Positions 1-8,587 of a stretch of DNA of 64,000 nt are shown here, one piece after another. Location: positions 1,798,001 through 1,862,000 of the forward strand of contig NZ_CP100762.1 of assembly GCF_024296665.1 (NCBI RefSeq). Reading direction: 5' to 3'. The position numbers and the translations under genes were made by a program. Positions within the stretch are counted from its first letter, which is position 1. The number at the start of each line of letters is the position of its first letter. The notes under the pieces were generated by a model. That model did no database searches. It was not told the origin of the DNA and saw only the letters and a list, made by a program, of their open reading frames with translations. The DNA is from Salinilacihabitans rarus (lineage in GTDB: Archaea > Halobacteriota > Halobacteria > Halobacteriales > Natrialbaceae).

Positions 1-354
1 GTAAAATAGTTTTCTCAGTCAGTAGGTAATGAGTCCGATGTTTTATGTTCAGTTCGCAGGCCACCCGTTTCACTTTGTCATGTTTTCCGATGCACTTCAG
101 GGCAACTCCTCTCCTCACTACTGGAGTCTGCGGTCTCTGGTCACCTCACGCCGACCGTCTTCGCTGTGGACGACGACACGGGCGAGTCTCGATTGGTCGA
201 ACTCGACGAACTGGGCCGGACATGATACGAACCGGCTCTGTTGAAACCCTCAACGGTTGATGTAAACAGCGTGCTGAATACAGGCGCGAATGCAGCGGAA
301 CGAGTCCAACTCTACGTAGTTACCGGGGACCCATCTCGTGGCCCTCTACTCGGA
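1..354. other. Non-coding stretch at window edge
   Basis: I see no convincing gene here. Two overlapping open frames on the plus strand (from 29 and 45) have no recognisable motifs and lack haloarchaeal third-position GC bias. Base composition is clearly less GC-rich than the main part of the window, as in the next 2 kb. Confidence 0.5.
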
Positions 355-989
355 TTAAAGATCATCTGCTTCGAGATTCGCCGCCAGTCGTGACTCGAGC
401 GTGGCGTTTATCGGAATTAAGAGCAGCCACGTCAGAATCCCGAAGCCGGGATCGAACGCCGCGACGATTATCGAGAGGAGGAACACGAACGGGGACGCGA
501 GATACCTAGCCGCTTGAATCTCCACGGCCCGAGATGTGAGTCCTTCCTCAACGAGTTGTTTCCACGACGCGTACGACCAGAGGAGTGCGAGAGTAAACCC
601 TGTAAGTGCGAGTGTTCCCGACAGAAACATGATTCCGAACTGGTCCGGATACGTCGCAAAGACGTGGAGGCGAACGGGACGAACGCGACCATGAGGAGAA
701 ACAGGAGATTGAGCCACACTACTCCCCTGTCATGTTTCTCGATGTGGACGAAGATGCGACGGTGGTTGACCCAGTATGACGCAATAACGAGGAAGCTCAG
801 GACGAAGCCGAAGAACTCGTGCCATTGGTCAAGGAGGAGATCCGGGAGAACCGAAATCGGGTTTCCCACCGGCATTTCCGGAACGGTGATTTCGAGCACT
901 AACAACGTGATGGCGATAGCGATGACGCCGTCGCTCAATGCGAGCAGTCGGTCCGTTTCGTCCGACTCTCGGCGAAATGAAAACGCCAT
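355..989 (-). pseudogene. TMEM175-family potassium channel-like protein, frameshifted
   Basis: The reading frame from 989 encodes the start of a TMEM175 (DUF1211) protein: a first helix with an LSDGVIAIAITLLVLEI-type segment, then a second helix and a YWVNHRRIF segment. After about residue 108 the similarity moves to another frame, which continues with a YPDQFG segment and two or more hydrophobic helices and stops at 355. The break lies near 655-675 and equals one missing base (or two extra). Joined, the frames give about 210 residues, close to the usual archaeal length. The family forms membrane K+ channels. Either the gene is broken or there is a base-call error. Confidence 0.7.
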
Positions 990-1034
990 GGATTGACAAA
1001 CATCACCAATTCACAAACAGTTGTTCGTCTATTC

Positions 1035-1048
1035 GCGCACGTGTGCGC
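1035..1048. promoter_or_regulatory. Palindrome between divergent genes
   Basis: A perfect 6-bp inverted repeat GCGCAC with a 2-bp spacer lies between the divergent TMEM175 remnant and the lipoprotein gene. It sits just upstream of a TATA-like tcttatagc at about 1055-1063. It could be an operator; the role is inferred from position only. Confidence 0.3.
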
Positions 1049-1123
1049 CGGTCTGTCTTATAGCGGGTTGTTTGTGCCGAAATGCACCGGAAAATTGATT
1101 TGTATGCGCAATATCCATTAGCT

Positions 1124-1618
1124 ATGGATAGGCGAGGTTACCTCACTGGCGTTACGATCGGGATCGTTGGCATCGCAGGCTGCTCGGACTCACTGGGCAA
1201 TGCAAACAGTGACACTCGAAACGCTGGCACGGAAAATACTGGCGCTGACACGCCCGAATTCGAGGTCGACGACGACGCCCCGGGCACGGTCATCCTTCTT
1301 CGGCAACAGCCACAGAACCCGAACGGTGTCGTGGTCGGCGACGAGTTCGAGATCGCTATCGTGCTCGGAAACGCCGGCGGGGAACCGGTCAGTACCGACG
1401 TGAGCGTCGAACTCGGCCCCCCGACCGACGACGAGCCCGCTCAAATGGCGACGGTCGCCGTCGACGAACTCCCCGCTGGGGCGGCGCGATTTTTCACCGC
1501 CGGCCCGTTTGCAGCGACGGTTGCCGGCGACTGGGAACTAACCGCCGGCCCCGAGATCGACCGGGTCTATCCCGAATACGACGGGATAGTCACCGTCGAA
1601 GACCAGGCCGACGAGTGA
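1124..1618 (+). CDS. Tat-type lipoprotein, haloarchaeal, unknown function
   Basis: A 164-residue protein beginning MDRRGYLTG, with a twin-arginine-like region followed by a short hydrophobic stretch and a lipobox ending IAGC. It should therefore be exported and lipid-anchored on the outer face of the membrane. The remainder is acidic and looks like a single beta-rich domain of the kind found in many haloarchaeal secreted proteins. I chose the start at 1124 because it puts the twin arginine near the N terminus; an in-frame ATG at 1082 would also suit the TATA-like box at about 1055. Function unknown. Confidence 0.7.
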   Translation: MDRRGYLTGVTIGIVGIAGCSDSLGNANSDTRNAGTENTGADTPEFEVDDDAPGTVILLRQQPQNPNGVVVGDEFEIAIVLGNAGGEPVSTDVSVELGPPTDDEPAQMATVAVDELPAGAARFFTAGPFAATVAGDWELTAGPEIDRVYPEYDGIVTVEDQADE

Positions 1619-2221
1619 GAGAGGTCGCTTCTGATTCTGCTCCACAATGGGCACGGGCCCTTGGGATCATGATGCGGCCAGAGCTATGTGATCGATCTAA
1701 ATTCAGATAGACGAGTTTCGCACTGCTAGGTACGTCAGCAAGATCGGCATCGAGATCGAGGCCGGACATAATCATCTTATCTCGCAGAGACGCAGGGCTG
1801 ATCGACCGGAGGCGAACGCCACGTCGTACCACCCAATCACGATGGCAGTCACTCCGATCAGAACTGCTTTTCCGGTCCCACATCTTAGACTGCCCGTCAC
1901 CCGGAAGCTACAATATGGATCGTCTTGCCGGCGGCGAACGCGCGCAGCGCGCGGACGAACGTGCCGGCGACGTCGTCGCAGGAGATGACCTCTGCCCAGA
2001 GGGCCGTGACCGGCTGAGTGTCGAGATCGATTACGGCCGCGGCCGACGCCGGGACCTGCTGGGTCGGGGTGAGCCCCGGCGTCGTCACGCCGACCACCTC
2101 CGCGCTTCCGCCGAACCATCAGCGGGCGCTCTCGCAGGAGACGGGTGGCCGAGCGCAGCAGGCGCTCGGGAAGTAGTTCCGAGAGGATTGTGCGTGGGTG
2201 CTCGTCCCTTTTTAAGGGGAG
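1619..2221. other. Long intergenic stretch with a coding-like remnant
   Basis: No intact gene is seen between the lipoprotein and the tRNA. The first half is less GC-rich and featureless. The second half carries the orphan coding-like fragment listed at 1897-2127. I found no second copy of the tRNA 3' end that would mark an integration site. Confidence 0.5.
1897..2127 (-). pseudogene. Orphan coding-like fragment
   Basis: An open minus-strand frame of about 75 codons, starting with WFGGSAEVV just after an in-frame stop, has strong haloarchaeal codon bias and plausible protein texture. It includes a PGLTPTQQVPASAAAVIDLD segment and an alanine-rich end. There is no good start codon at its upstream edge, and it is not part of a longer gene in any frame I can follow. 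I read it as the decayed remnant of a gene; the family is not recognised. Confidence 0.3.
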
Positions 2222-2239
2222 CTCCCCTCGAAAGGGGAG
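2222..2239 (-). terminator. Stem-loop downstream of tRNA-Leu
   Basis: A perfect 7-bp stem (CTCCCCT / AGGGGAG) closes a 4-base loop about 20 nt beyond the 3' end of the minus-strand tRNA. A second overlapping palindrome and a ttttt/aaaaa run at about 2210 follow. The position suits a terminator or processing signal. Confidence 0.4.
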
Positions 2240-2259
2240 TATCAGCACCGGTGACGTAG

Positions 2260-2344
<85 letters not shown>

Positions 2345-2381
2345 TCGCGTCGTCTTGCTGCGTTCGTTCGTATCCAGCGTG

Positions 2382-2391
2382 CATATAAAAG
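2382..2391 (-). promoter_or_regulatory. TATA box for tRNA-Leu
   Basis: On the minus strand this reads CTTTTATATG, a good archaeal box A. It lies about 40 nt upstream of the mature tRNA 5' end, which would place the transcription start roughly 12 nt before it. Confidence 0.6.
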
Positions 2392-2477
2392 CCCTTCCTT
2401 TTCTTCGAAGCCTGCGCCCCGGTCGCACGAACCCGTCCAAGCGGAGGCTTGAAATGCTCCAGTTGCGAATCTCCCGC

Positions 2478-2990
2478 ATGGCCAAATACTCGACGGGCTC
2501 GTCGTCGGGTGGCGGCGGGACGACCTGCGAGCTTTGTGGCGCCGAGAGCGACTCGCTGCGACGGGCGACCGTCGCCGGCGCGGAACTCGAAGTCTGTCCC
2601 GACTGCGCGCCCCACGGCGACGCACGCGGCGGATCGAACCGCTCGGACCGCTCGTCGGGCGGCTCGCGCGACGGGACCGACCGCAAGAAGAAGGCGGCAC
2701 AGAACGTCGCGCGGGCGAACCCGATCTGGGACGGCGACTCCGAACACTGGGAGAAGGAGGGGACGAACTACGACGACGACCCGCTCCCGTACCTCGTCTC
2801 CGGCTACGGCGAGCGCCTCGAGGAGGCCCGCCAGGAGGCCGGCTACCGGCGCGAGGAACTCGCCGAGGAACTGGGCTGTCGGGAGTCCGACCTGCTGGCG
2901 ATCGAGCAGGGGCGGGCGACACAGGCCGGCGTCGGCGGCGGTCTGGTCCGCGCGCTGGAGGAGTACCTCGACGTGACCCTCACCGAGTGA
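2478..2990 (+). CDS. MBF1-like multiprotein bridging factor (HTH)
   Basis: This 170-residue protein has the layout of archaeal MBF1 homologues. An N-terminal zinc ribbon has paired cysteines CELC and CPDC (about residues 17-42). A basic and acidic linker follows, and then a C-terminal helix-turn-helix of Cro/C1 type (YGERLEEARQEAGY onward, about residues 110-150). MBF1 proteins bridge TBP-like factors and regulators or act at the ribosome; the archaeal role is uncertain. ATG at 2478 is chosen because upstream in-frame codons run through the tRNA gene. Confidence 0.85.
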   Translation: MAKYSTGSSSGGGGTTCELCGAESDSLRRATVAGAELEVCPDCAPHGDARGGSNRSDRSSGGSRDGTDRKKKAAQNVARANPIWDGDSEHWEKEGTNYDDDPLPYLVSGYGERLEEARQEAGYRREELAEELGCRESDLLAIEQGRATQAGVGGGLVRALEEYLDVTLTE

Positions 2991-3038
2991 CCGGGCGGCG
3001 AGCAAACTTTTAATCGCGGGGCGCGGAGTCGGTGAGTG

Positions 3039-4265
3039 ATGAGTGGGCAACGGGCGGCAGCCGAGCCGTACACGACGCGCTTCCAGACCGAGGTGACGGC
3101 CGTCGACGGCCGGAAGGTCTGGCTCGAGACGAGCTACTTCTACGCCGAGAGCGGCGGCCAGCCGGCCGACCGCGGCCGGATCGGCGACGTCCCCGTCGAG
3201 GACGTCCGACTCGTCGACGGCGAGCACGTACACGTCCTCGCCGAAGAACCGTCGTTTAGCGCCGGTCGCCGCGTAATGTGTTCGATCGACTGGTCGTTCC
3301 GGATGTACTGCATGCGAGCGCACACCGCCAGCCACGCCCTCTACGGCGCCGGCCGGCGGCTCCTCGACGACCTCGGCTACGGCGGGTTCGACATCGGCGA
3401 GGAGAAGGTGCGCGTCGACTTCGAGACGAGCACCGAGATCGACGACGAGACGCTGGTCGAACTCGACGAACTGGTAAACCGGGCCGTCTGGGAGTCCCGA
3501 CCGGTCTCGTGGGAGGAGGTGCCGGTCGCGGAGGCCCGCGACCGCGAGGGCATCTCGTTCAACGAAGCGACCGAGGAGGAGGCGTTCCGGAAGGGGCGCG
3601 TCCGGGTCGTCACCATCGGCGCCGAGGACGACGACGAGCGCAGCACCAACGGGTCGAGCGACCCGTGGGACGTCGCCGCCTGCGGCGGGACGCACGTGCG
3701 AAACACGCGCGAGATCGGGCCCGTGACCGTTCTCGGACGGTCGAATCCCGGCGAGGGGATGACGCGGGTCGAGTTCGCCGTCGGCCCGCGGGCGATCGAG
3801 CGGCGGGCGGTCGAGAAGCGGACGACCCTCGCGGCCAAGCGGGACCTCGGCGTCGGCATCGAGGACGTGCCCGACGAACTCGAACGGCTACGGGACGAGC
3901 GCGACTCGCTCGCCGAACGACGGCGGACGCTCGAACGCGACCTCGTCGCGAGCCGGCTGGAGGGCGGCGAACGGATCGAGCGCGACGGCGCCGCGTGGCT
4001 CGTGGCGGCCGTCGAGGGCGTCTCCGGCGACGCCGTCGGCGAGGTGCTGCGGGAGCGCGCCGGGGAGTTCGCGGACGTGGTCGTCGCGGTCGGCGACGAC
4101 GGCTCGCCGTTCGTCGCCGTCGGCGCGGCCGGCGACGAGAGCGCCGCGGCCGTCGTCGACGAGGTGACCGACGAGTTCGGCGGGGGCGGCGGCGGCTCCG
4201 ACCGGTTCGCCCAGGGCGGCGGCTTCGACGCCGGGGTCGACGAGGTCGTCGACTGGCTCGGGTGA
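3039..4265 (+). CDS. alaX: AlaX-type alanyl-tRNA editing protein (long form with DHHA1)
   Basis: This 408-residue protein is a free-standing editing domain of alanyl-tRNA synthetase, which deacylates mischarged Ser-tRNA(Ala) or Gly-tRNA(Ala). Zinc-site motifs are visible: HTASH at residues 95-99 and CGGTH at about 218-222. A SGGQPADRG segment lies near the N terminus. A coiled-coil stretch (about 280-320) leads to a C-terminal DHHA1-like domain with a glycine-rich GGGGGG loop, so this is the long AlaX class. A TATA-like cttttaatc at about 3006 puts transcription start near the ATG, suggesting a leaderless message. A GTG at 3036 is an alternative start. Confidence 0.9.
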   Translation: MSGQRAAAEPYTTRFQTEVTAVDGRKVWLETSYFYAESGGQPADRGRIGDVPVEDVRLVDGEHVHVLAEEPSFSAGRRVMCSIDWSFRMYCMRAHTASHALYGAGRRLLDDLGYGGFDIGEEKVRVDFETSTEIDDETLVELDELVNRAVWESRPVSWEEVPVAEARDREGISFNEATEEEAFRKGRVRVVTIGAEDDDERSTNGSSDPWDVAACGGTHVRNTREIGPVTVLGRSNPGEGMTRVEFAVGPRAIERRAVEKRTTLAAKRDLGVGIEDVPDELERLRDERDSLAERRRTLERDLVASRLEGGERIERDGAAWLVAAVEGVSGDAVGEVLRERAGEFADVVVAVGDDGSPFVAVGAAGDESAAAVVDEVTDEFGGGGGGSDRFAQGGGFDAGVDEVVDWLG

Positions 4266-4417
4266 CGCCGGCGGCGAGAGCCGCGGTGTGCAGGGTAGCA
4301 CTGACGGTGCTCGATCGCCTATCGTCTCCGGCATGAGGCCCCTGCTTTCGACCCGCCGGAATCGAACGACCGTACCGAACGTGAAAGTTTTACTACGAGC
4401 CGAGTCAATGTAACGCC

Positions 4418-5656
4418 ATGGGAGTCGATTACTCGCAGCTCCGGGACCCGAACGCCGAGTACACGATGCGGGACCTCTCGGCCGAGACGATGGGCGTCAC
4501 CCGCGAGCGCGGCGGCGGCCGCGACGTCGAGATCACGGACGTCCAGACGACGATGGTCGACGGCAACTTCCCGTGGACGCTCGTCCGGGTCTACACCGAC
4601 GCGGGGATCGTCGGCACCGGCGAGGCCTACTGGGGCGCCGGGGTACCGGAACTCGTCGAGCGGATGAAGCCGTTCGTCGTCGGCGAGAACCCGCTTGACG
4701 TCGACCGCCTCTACGAGCACCTGATCCAGAAGATGTCCGGCGAGGGCAGCGTCGAGGGCGTCACCGTCACCGCCATCGCGGGCATCGAGATCGCCTTGCA
4801 CGACCTCGCGGGCAAGATCCTCGAGGTGCCGGCCTACCAGCTACTCGGCGGCAAGTACCGCGACCACATGCGGGTCTACTGTGACTGCCACACCGAGGCG
4901 GAGGCCGACCCCGAAGCCTGCGCCGACGAGGCCGAGCGCGTCGTCGAAGAACTCGGCTACGACGCGCTGAAGTTCGACCTCGACGTCCCCTCCGGACTCG
5001 AGAAAGACCGCGCGAACCGCCACCTCCGGCCCGGCGAGATCCGCCACAAAGCCGAGATCGTCGAGCAGGTCACAGAGCGCGTCAAGGACCGCGCCGACGT
5101 CGCCTTCGACTGTCACTGGACGTTCTCCGGCGGCAGCGCGAAGCGCCTCGCGGAGGCCATCGAGGACTACGACGTCTGGTGGCTCGAAGACCCCGTCCCG
5201 CCGGAGAACCTCGACGTCCAGGAGGAAGTGACGAAGTCCACGACGACGCCGATCACGGTCGGCGAGAACCGCTATCGCGTCACTGAGGAGCGGCGCCTGA
5301 TCGAGAACCAGGCGGTCGACATCGTCGCCCCCGACATGCCCAAGGTCGGCGGGATGCGCGAGACCCGCAAGATCGCCGACGTCGCCAATCAGTACTACGT
5401 GCCGGTGGCGATGCACAACGTCTCCTCGCCGGTGGCGACGATGGCCAGCGCCCACGTCGGCGCGGCGATCCCGAACTCGCTGGCCGTCGAGTACCACAGC
5501 TACGAACTCGGCTGGTGGGACGAGTTGGTCGAGGAGACGGTCATCGAGGACGGCTACATCGAGATCCCCGAGGAGCCGGGACTGGGCGTCACGCTCGACA
5601 TGGACGCCGTCGAGGAGCACATGGTCGAGGGCGAGACGTTGTTCGACGAGGCGTAA
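4418..5656 (+). CDS. gnaD: D-gluconate/galactonate-type sugar acid dehydratase (enolase superfamily)
   Basis: This 412-residue protein belongs to the mandelate racemase/muconate lactonising branch of the enolase superfamily. The metal-site pattern is visible as a KFDLDV segment, DCHW, LEDPVPPEN and GENRYR, with a later AMHNVSSP segment. The full-length sequence closely resembles haloarchaeal gluconate dehydratase, which makes 2-keto-3-deoxygluconate in the semi-phosphorylative Entner-Doudoroff route. Xylonate dehydratase is a close paralogue and cannot be excluded. No pathway partner is adjacent. A TATA-like agttttac at about 4386 fits the ATG at 4418. Confidence 0.8.
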   Translation: MGVDYSQLRDPNAEYTMRDLSAETMGVTRERGGGRDVEITDVQTTMVDGNFPWTLVRVYTDAGIVGTGEAYWGAGVPELVERMKPFVVGENPLDVDRLYEHLIQKMSGEGSVEGVTVTAIAGIEIALHDLAGKILEVPAYQLLGGKYRDHMRVYCDCHTEAEADPEACADEAERVVEELGYDALKFDLDVPSGLEKDRANRHLRPGEIRHKAEIVEQVTERVKDRADVAFDCHWTFSGGSAKRLAEAIEDYDVWWLEDPVPPENLDVQEEVTKSTTTPITVGENRYRVTEERRLIENQAVDIVAPDMPKVGGMRETRKIADVANQYYVPVAMHNVSSPVATMASAHVGAAIPNSLAVEYHSYELGWWDELVEETVIEDGYIEIPEEPGLGVTLDMDAVEEHMVEGETLFDEA

Positions 5657-5741
5657 GCCGAAGTCAAGCACGCCGAGCTTTGCTCAGCGGAGTTCGACGC
5701 GAGCCAGCGAATCCTCGATTCGAGCCGTTCGACGAGGCGTA
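5641..5741. repeat. Direct repeat of gene 3' end
   Basis: The 15-bp sequence GTTCGACGAGGCGTA occurs at 5641-5655, spanning the last codons and stop of the dehydratase gene, and again at 5727-5741 in the spacer. This looks like a short local duplication of the gene tail. Confidence 0.6.
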
Positions 5742-5809
5742 GCTTCGTCGAGCACCCCGCCGAACCCCGCTCCCGAACCTTTTTGTCGTCTTCCTGAACA
5801 GACCGTGGT

Positions 5810-6055
5810 ATGTCTCTCCCCTTCGAACTCCTCACGAAGGTCCTCGTCGACCCGCTCATCGAGTACGTCTGGCACGGCCTGACCGTCGGACGGATCGTCA
5901 CGCGACTCGTCGCGACCGTCGCGCTCCTCGGCGGGGCGTACCTCGCGTTCCTCCGGCCGGCACCGCTCTCGTACGTCGGCTGGGCCCTCGTCGTTCCGGC
6001 GATGATCTTCACCGCCTACGACGCGCTCACCGTCCACCGGTACACGCGCCACTGA
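5810..6055 (+). CDS. Small two-helix membrane protein
   Basis: An 81-residue protein with two hydrophobic segments (about residues 28-46 and 55-73) and a short basic C-terminal tail (VHRYTRH). It is predicted to sit in the cytoplasmic membrane. The start is preceded by a T-rich cctttttgtcg that may be the promoter. I do not recognise a family with an assigned function; similar small proteins are common in haloarchaea. Confidence 0.65.
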   Translation: MSLPFELLTKVLVDPLIEYVWHGLTVGRIVTRLVATVALLGGAYLAFLRPAPLSYVGWALVVPAMIFTAYDALTVHRYTRH

Positions 6056-6363
6056 GCCAACGCGTCGGAAGCGCTCGTCCAACTCCTCGCCTCGCTCGCG
6101 CTCGTCGAGGGGCCCGGTCGGTCCGCGGCGCGTTCTGCGTCCCGAGGCCGTCGCCCGCGTCGACCTCCTCGGGGTCGCGGCCGGCCCGCGTCGACCTCCT
6201 CGGGGTCGCGGCCGACCCGCGCCAGTTTCTCCTCGCGTTCGGCCTCGTACTCGTCGGCGGGGTCGGTGTCGTCCTCGGCCGTGCGCGAGGGGTCGCCGTC
6301 CAGCGGTTCGGTCGCCGGCCCGTCACCTGCGGCGTCGACCCGTCGGCCGACGGACGAAAGACA
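6056..6363. other. Intergenic stretch with decayed coding-like sequence
   Basis: The minus strand reads as acidic, haloarchaeal-looking peptide (an EYEAEREEKLARVGRDPEEV segment), but there is no usable start codon and the 31-bp duplication at 6154-6215 breaks the frame. It may be a gene remnant; no function is suggested. Confidence 0.35.
6154..6215. repeat. Tandem duplication, two copies of a 31-bp unit
   Basis: The unit cccgcgtcgacctcctcggg... occurs back to back at 6154-6184 and 6185-6215, differing only in the last base. Because 31 is not a multiple of three, it shifts any reading frame crossing it. Confidence 0.85.
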
Positions 6364-6371
6364 GATAAAAG
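6364..6371 (+). promoter_or_regulatory. TATA box of secE-nusG
   Basis: The sequence gataaaag lies 25-32 nt before the secE start, as expected for a short-leader or leaderless transcript. Confidence 0.5.
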
Positions 6372-6395
6372 ACGACGCGGTGTGAACGGACAGAC

Positions 6396-6575
6396 ATGGA
6401 CGTTCCGTACGACCTCACCTCGTACGTTCGGGTGCTCAAAATGGCGACGACACCCACGCGTGAGGAGTTCTTCCAGGTGGCGAAGATCGCCGGCGCCGGC
6501 ATCCTGCTCGTCGGGCTCATCGGGTTCCTCATGGGCGTGGTGATGTTGCTCCTGACCGGCACGGGTGGCATGTGA
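6396..6575 (+). CDS. secE: Preprotein translocase subunit SecE
   Basis: A 59-residue protein with the archaeal SecE layout: an N-terminal amphipathic region containing the [15 protein letters not shown] segment, then a single C-terminal membrane helix (about residues 34-55). It forms the SecYE(beta) translocon in the cytoplasmic membrane. Its stop TGA shares one base with the ATG of nusG, which is the usual haloarchaeal pairing and confirms the call. In several haloarchaea an ftsZ gene precedes this pair, but it is absent here. Confidence 0.93.
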   Translation: MDVPYDLTSYVRVLKMATTPTREEFFQVAKIAGAGILLVGLIGFLMGVVMLLLTGTGGM

Positions 6576-7012
6576 TGGCAATCTACGCAGTCAAGACCAC
6601 GGCCAGTCAGGAACAGACCGTCGCCGACATGATCATCAACCGCGAGGAGTCGGAGGTCCACGCCGCGCTGGCGCCGGACTCGCTTACCTCCTACGTGATG
6701 GTCGAGGCGGACAACGACGCCGTCCTCGAGCGCGTCCTCGAGGAGATTCCCCACGCCCGGACCATCGTCCCCGGCCAGTCGGACATCTCCGAGGTCGAAC
6801 ACTTCCTCTCGCCGAAGCCGGACGTCGAGGGGATCGCCGAGGGCGACATCGTCGAACTCATCGCGGGGCCGTTCAAAGGCGAGAAGGCCCAGGTCCAGCG
6901 CATCGACGAGGGCAAGGACCAGGTGACGGTCGAACTGTACGAGGCGACGGTTCCGATTCCGGTGACGGTACGCGGCGATCAGATCCGCGTGCTAGACTCC
7001 GACGAACGATAG
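6575..7012 (+). CDS. nusG: Transcription elongation factor NusG/Spt5
   Basis: This 145-residue protein has an N-terminal NGN domain beginning [14 protein letters not shown] and a C-terminal KOW domain ([19 protein letters not shown], about residues 85-120). Spt5/NusG binds RNA polymerase and, with Spt4, promotes processive elongation. It overlaps secE by one base and is co-transcribed with it. I prefer ATG 6575 over the in-frame GTG at 6572. Confidence 0.95.
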   Translation: MAIYAVKTTASQEQTVADMIINREESEVHAALAPDSLTSYVMVEADNDAVLERVLEEIPHARTIVPGQSDISEVEHFLSPKPDVEGIAEGDIVELIAGPFKGEKAQVQRIDEGKDQVTVELYEATVPIPVTVRGDQIRVLDSDER

Positions 7013-7087
7013 CGGCTCCCGGAGCGAGAGAGGTAGTCAGTCGGGGTATCCGCCGGATTCTTTACGTTCTCCGCAGTATCGTGACAC

Positions 7088-7408
7088 ATGGGATACGACA
7101 CCGTGTCCTACGACGAGGTCGAACCGCGCGCCCCCGGCATGCACTTCCTGCGCGACGCGCTCGACTGCGAGACCCACGGGATCACCGTCGTCGAAGCCGA
7201 CGCGGGCTGGGAGGGGATGGAACACGAACACGGCGACGAGGACCACGAGGAGACGTACCTCCTGTTAGCGGGCGCGGCGACGCTCGCGTTCGACGGCGAC
7301 GAGGCGGCCCTCGAACCCGGCGACGCCGTCCGGGTCGACCCCGGCCAGCCGCGGACGCTCTCGTTCGACGCCGACGACTCGCTGATGGTGATCGTCGGCG
7401 CGCCCTGA
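7088..7408 (+). CDS. Cupin-domain protein
   Basis: A 106-residue single-domain cupin. The first metal-binding motif is visible as a His-rich segment (MEHEHGDEDHEETYLLLAG, about residues 47-65) and the second as PGDAVRVDPGQPRTL (about 77-91), where the usual histidine is weak. Such small cupins bind a metal and act as enzymes or sugar binders; the substrate cannot be deduced. It is a single gene facing a convergent zinc-finger gene. Confidence 0.8.
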   Translation: MGYDTVSYDEVEPRAPGMHFLRDALDCETHGITVVEADAGWEGMEHEHGDEDHEETYLLLAGAATLAFDGDEAALEPGDAVRVDPGQPRTLSFDADDSLMVIVGAP

Positions 7409-7429
7409 GGACGGGAACCGTCGACGGCG

Positions 7430-7717
7430 CTACCGGCGCAGGTACTCCGCGAGGCGGGTCTCGTCGACGACGTCGTCGACGTCCTCGAGGAGGTCCTCGC
7501 GCTGGCGGACGGCCCGGGAGTCGGCCCCGTAGGCGCGGACGTACTCCGCGCGGCTGTGTTCGGTGAAGACGTGGCGGATCGCCAGATAGCCGTCGGGGAC
7601 GAGGGTGCCACAGACCTTGCACTCGCGGCGCTCGTGGTCGTTCACCTGGTGAGCGATCGCCGACTCGACGTCCTCGAACACCGAACCACAGCCGTCGATC
7701 CCGCATTCCCAGGCCAT
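7430..7717 (-). CDS. Small zinc-finger protein, haloarchaeal
   Basis: A 95-residue protein with two Cys/His clusters. The first, CGIDGC with H-x4-H later (HQVNDH), resembles a C2H2-like finger. The second is CKVC followed by HVFTEH. A charged helical C terminus follows. It could bind nucleic acid or protein. Related proteins are conserved in haloarchaea without an assigned role. ATG at 7717 lies directly before a spacer shared with the divergent PHP gene. Confidence 0.75.
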   Translation of the reverse strand: MAWECGIDGCGSVFEDVESAIAHQVNDHERRECKVCGTLVPDGYLAIRHVFTEHSRAEYVRAYGADSRAVRQREDLLEDVDDVVDETRLAEYLRR

Positions 7718-7822
7718 TTTCGTGAGTGTCGACGTGCCGTCCTAATATGTCTTTTCGCCTTCGGCGTCGCGGCGCTCGCAGGAATCAGAATACATAACTC
7801 GCCGGTCACGAAAGCCCCTCGC

Positions 7823-8587
7823 GTGAGCGACGGATCGGAGTTTCGGGTCGACCTCCACGTGAAGGTCCTCGACGACCGCGTCCTCGAACGGGCGCGCCGG
7901 GCGGACCTCGACGCGATCGTCTACGCGCCACACTTCACCCGTCTTCCCGAGATCCGGGCGCGAGCGGCGGCGTACTCGAGCGAAGACCTCCTCGTCGTTC
8001 CGGCCCGGGAGGTGTTCACCGGCTCGTGGCGCGACCGCAAGCACGTCCTCGCGGTCGGCCTCGAAGAACCGGTGCCGGACTTCATCTCGCTCGACGCCGC
8101 GATGGCCGAGTTCGACCGGCAGGACGCGGCGGTGCTCGTCCCCCACCCCGAGTTCCTGAACGTCTCGCTGACCGAGGCGGACCTCCGGACGTACCGCGAG
8201 TCGGTCGACGCCATCGAGATTTTCAACCCGAAACACCTCCCCTCGCACAACCGCCGGGCGCGGGACCTCGCCGACGAGTTCGACCTGCCGCCGTTCACGT
8301 CCTCGTACGCCCACCTGCCGGGCTCGGTCGGCATCTCCTACACCGCCTTCGAGGACGGGATCGAGTCGGCGGCCGACCTCGTCGACGCCCTGAAGGAGGG
8401 TACGCCGCGGCGGGTCGTCTACCGGAACGGCCTCCGGCGCCTCCGGACGACCGCGGCCGAACTGGTCCACCTCGGCTACGAGAACTCCTGGCAGAAGGCA
8501 GACCGGCTGTTCCTCTCGGGGACCGAGCCGACCCACCCGCGTCACATCGCCTACGACGGGAAGTTCGACGACGTGGCGGTCTACTGA
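7823..8587 (+). CDS. PHP-domain phosphoesterase-like protein
   Basis: A 254-residue protein starting at GTG 7823 with a PHP-type fold: an RVDLHVKV segment at the N terminus (the usual DxHxH is reduced to DLHV), then LVVPAREVF, LVPHPEF and a C-terminal SYAHLPGSVG segment. PHP proteins usually hydrolyse phosphate esters at a metal centre. The first motif is degenerate, so activity is uncertain. A TATA-like atacataa at about 7788 fits the GTG start. It converges with the Mut7-C gene, overlapping its stop by 7 bp. Confidence 0.75.
   Translation: MSDGSEFRVDLHVKVLDDRVLERARRADLDAIVYAPHFTRLPEIRARAAAYSSEDLLVVPAREVFTGSWRDRKHVLAVGLEEPVPDFISLDAAMAEFDRQDAAVLVPHPEFLNVSLTEADLRTYRESVDAIEIFNPKHLPSHNRRARDLADEFDLPPFTSSYAHLPGSVGISYTAFEDGIESAADLVDALKEGTPRRVVYRNGLRRLRTTAAELVHLGYENSWQKADRLFLSGTEPTHPRHIAYDGKFDDVAVY

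Noticed and set aside
29-260. Two overlapping short frames at the left edge
   Set aside because: No codon bias, no motifs and no credible promoter position.
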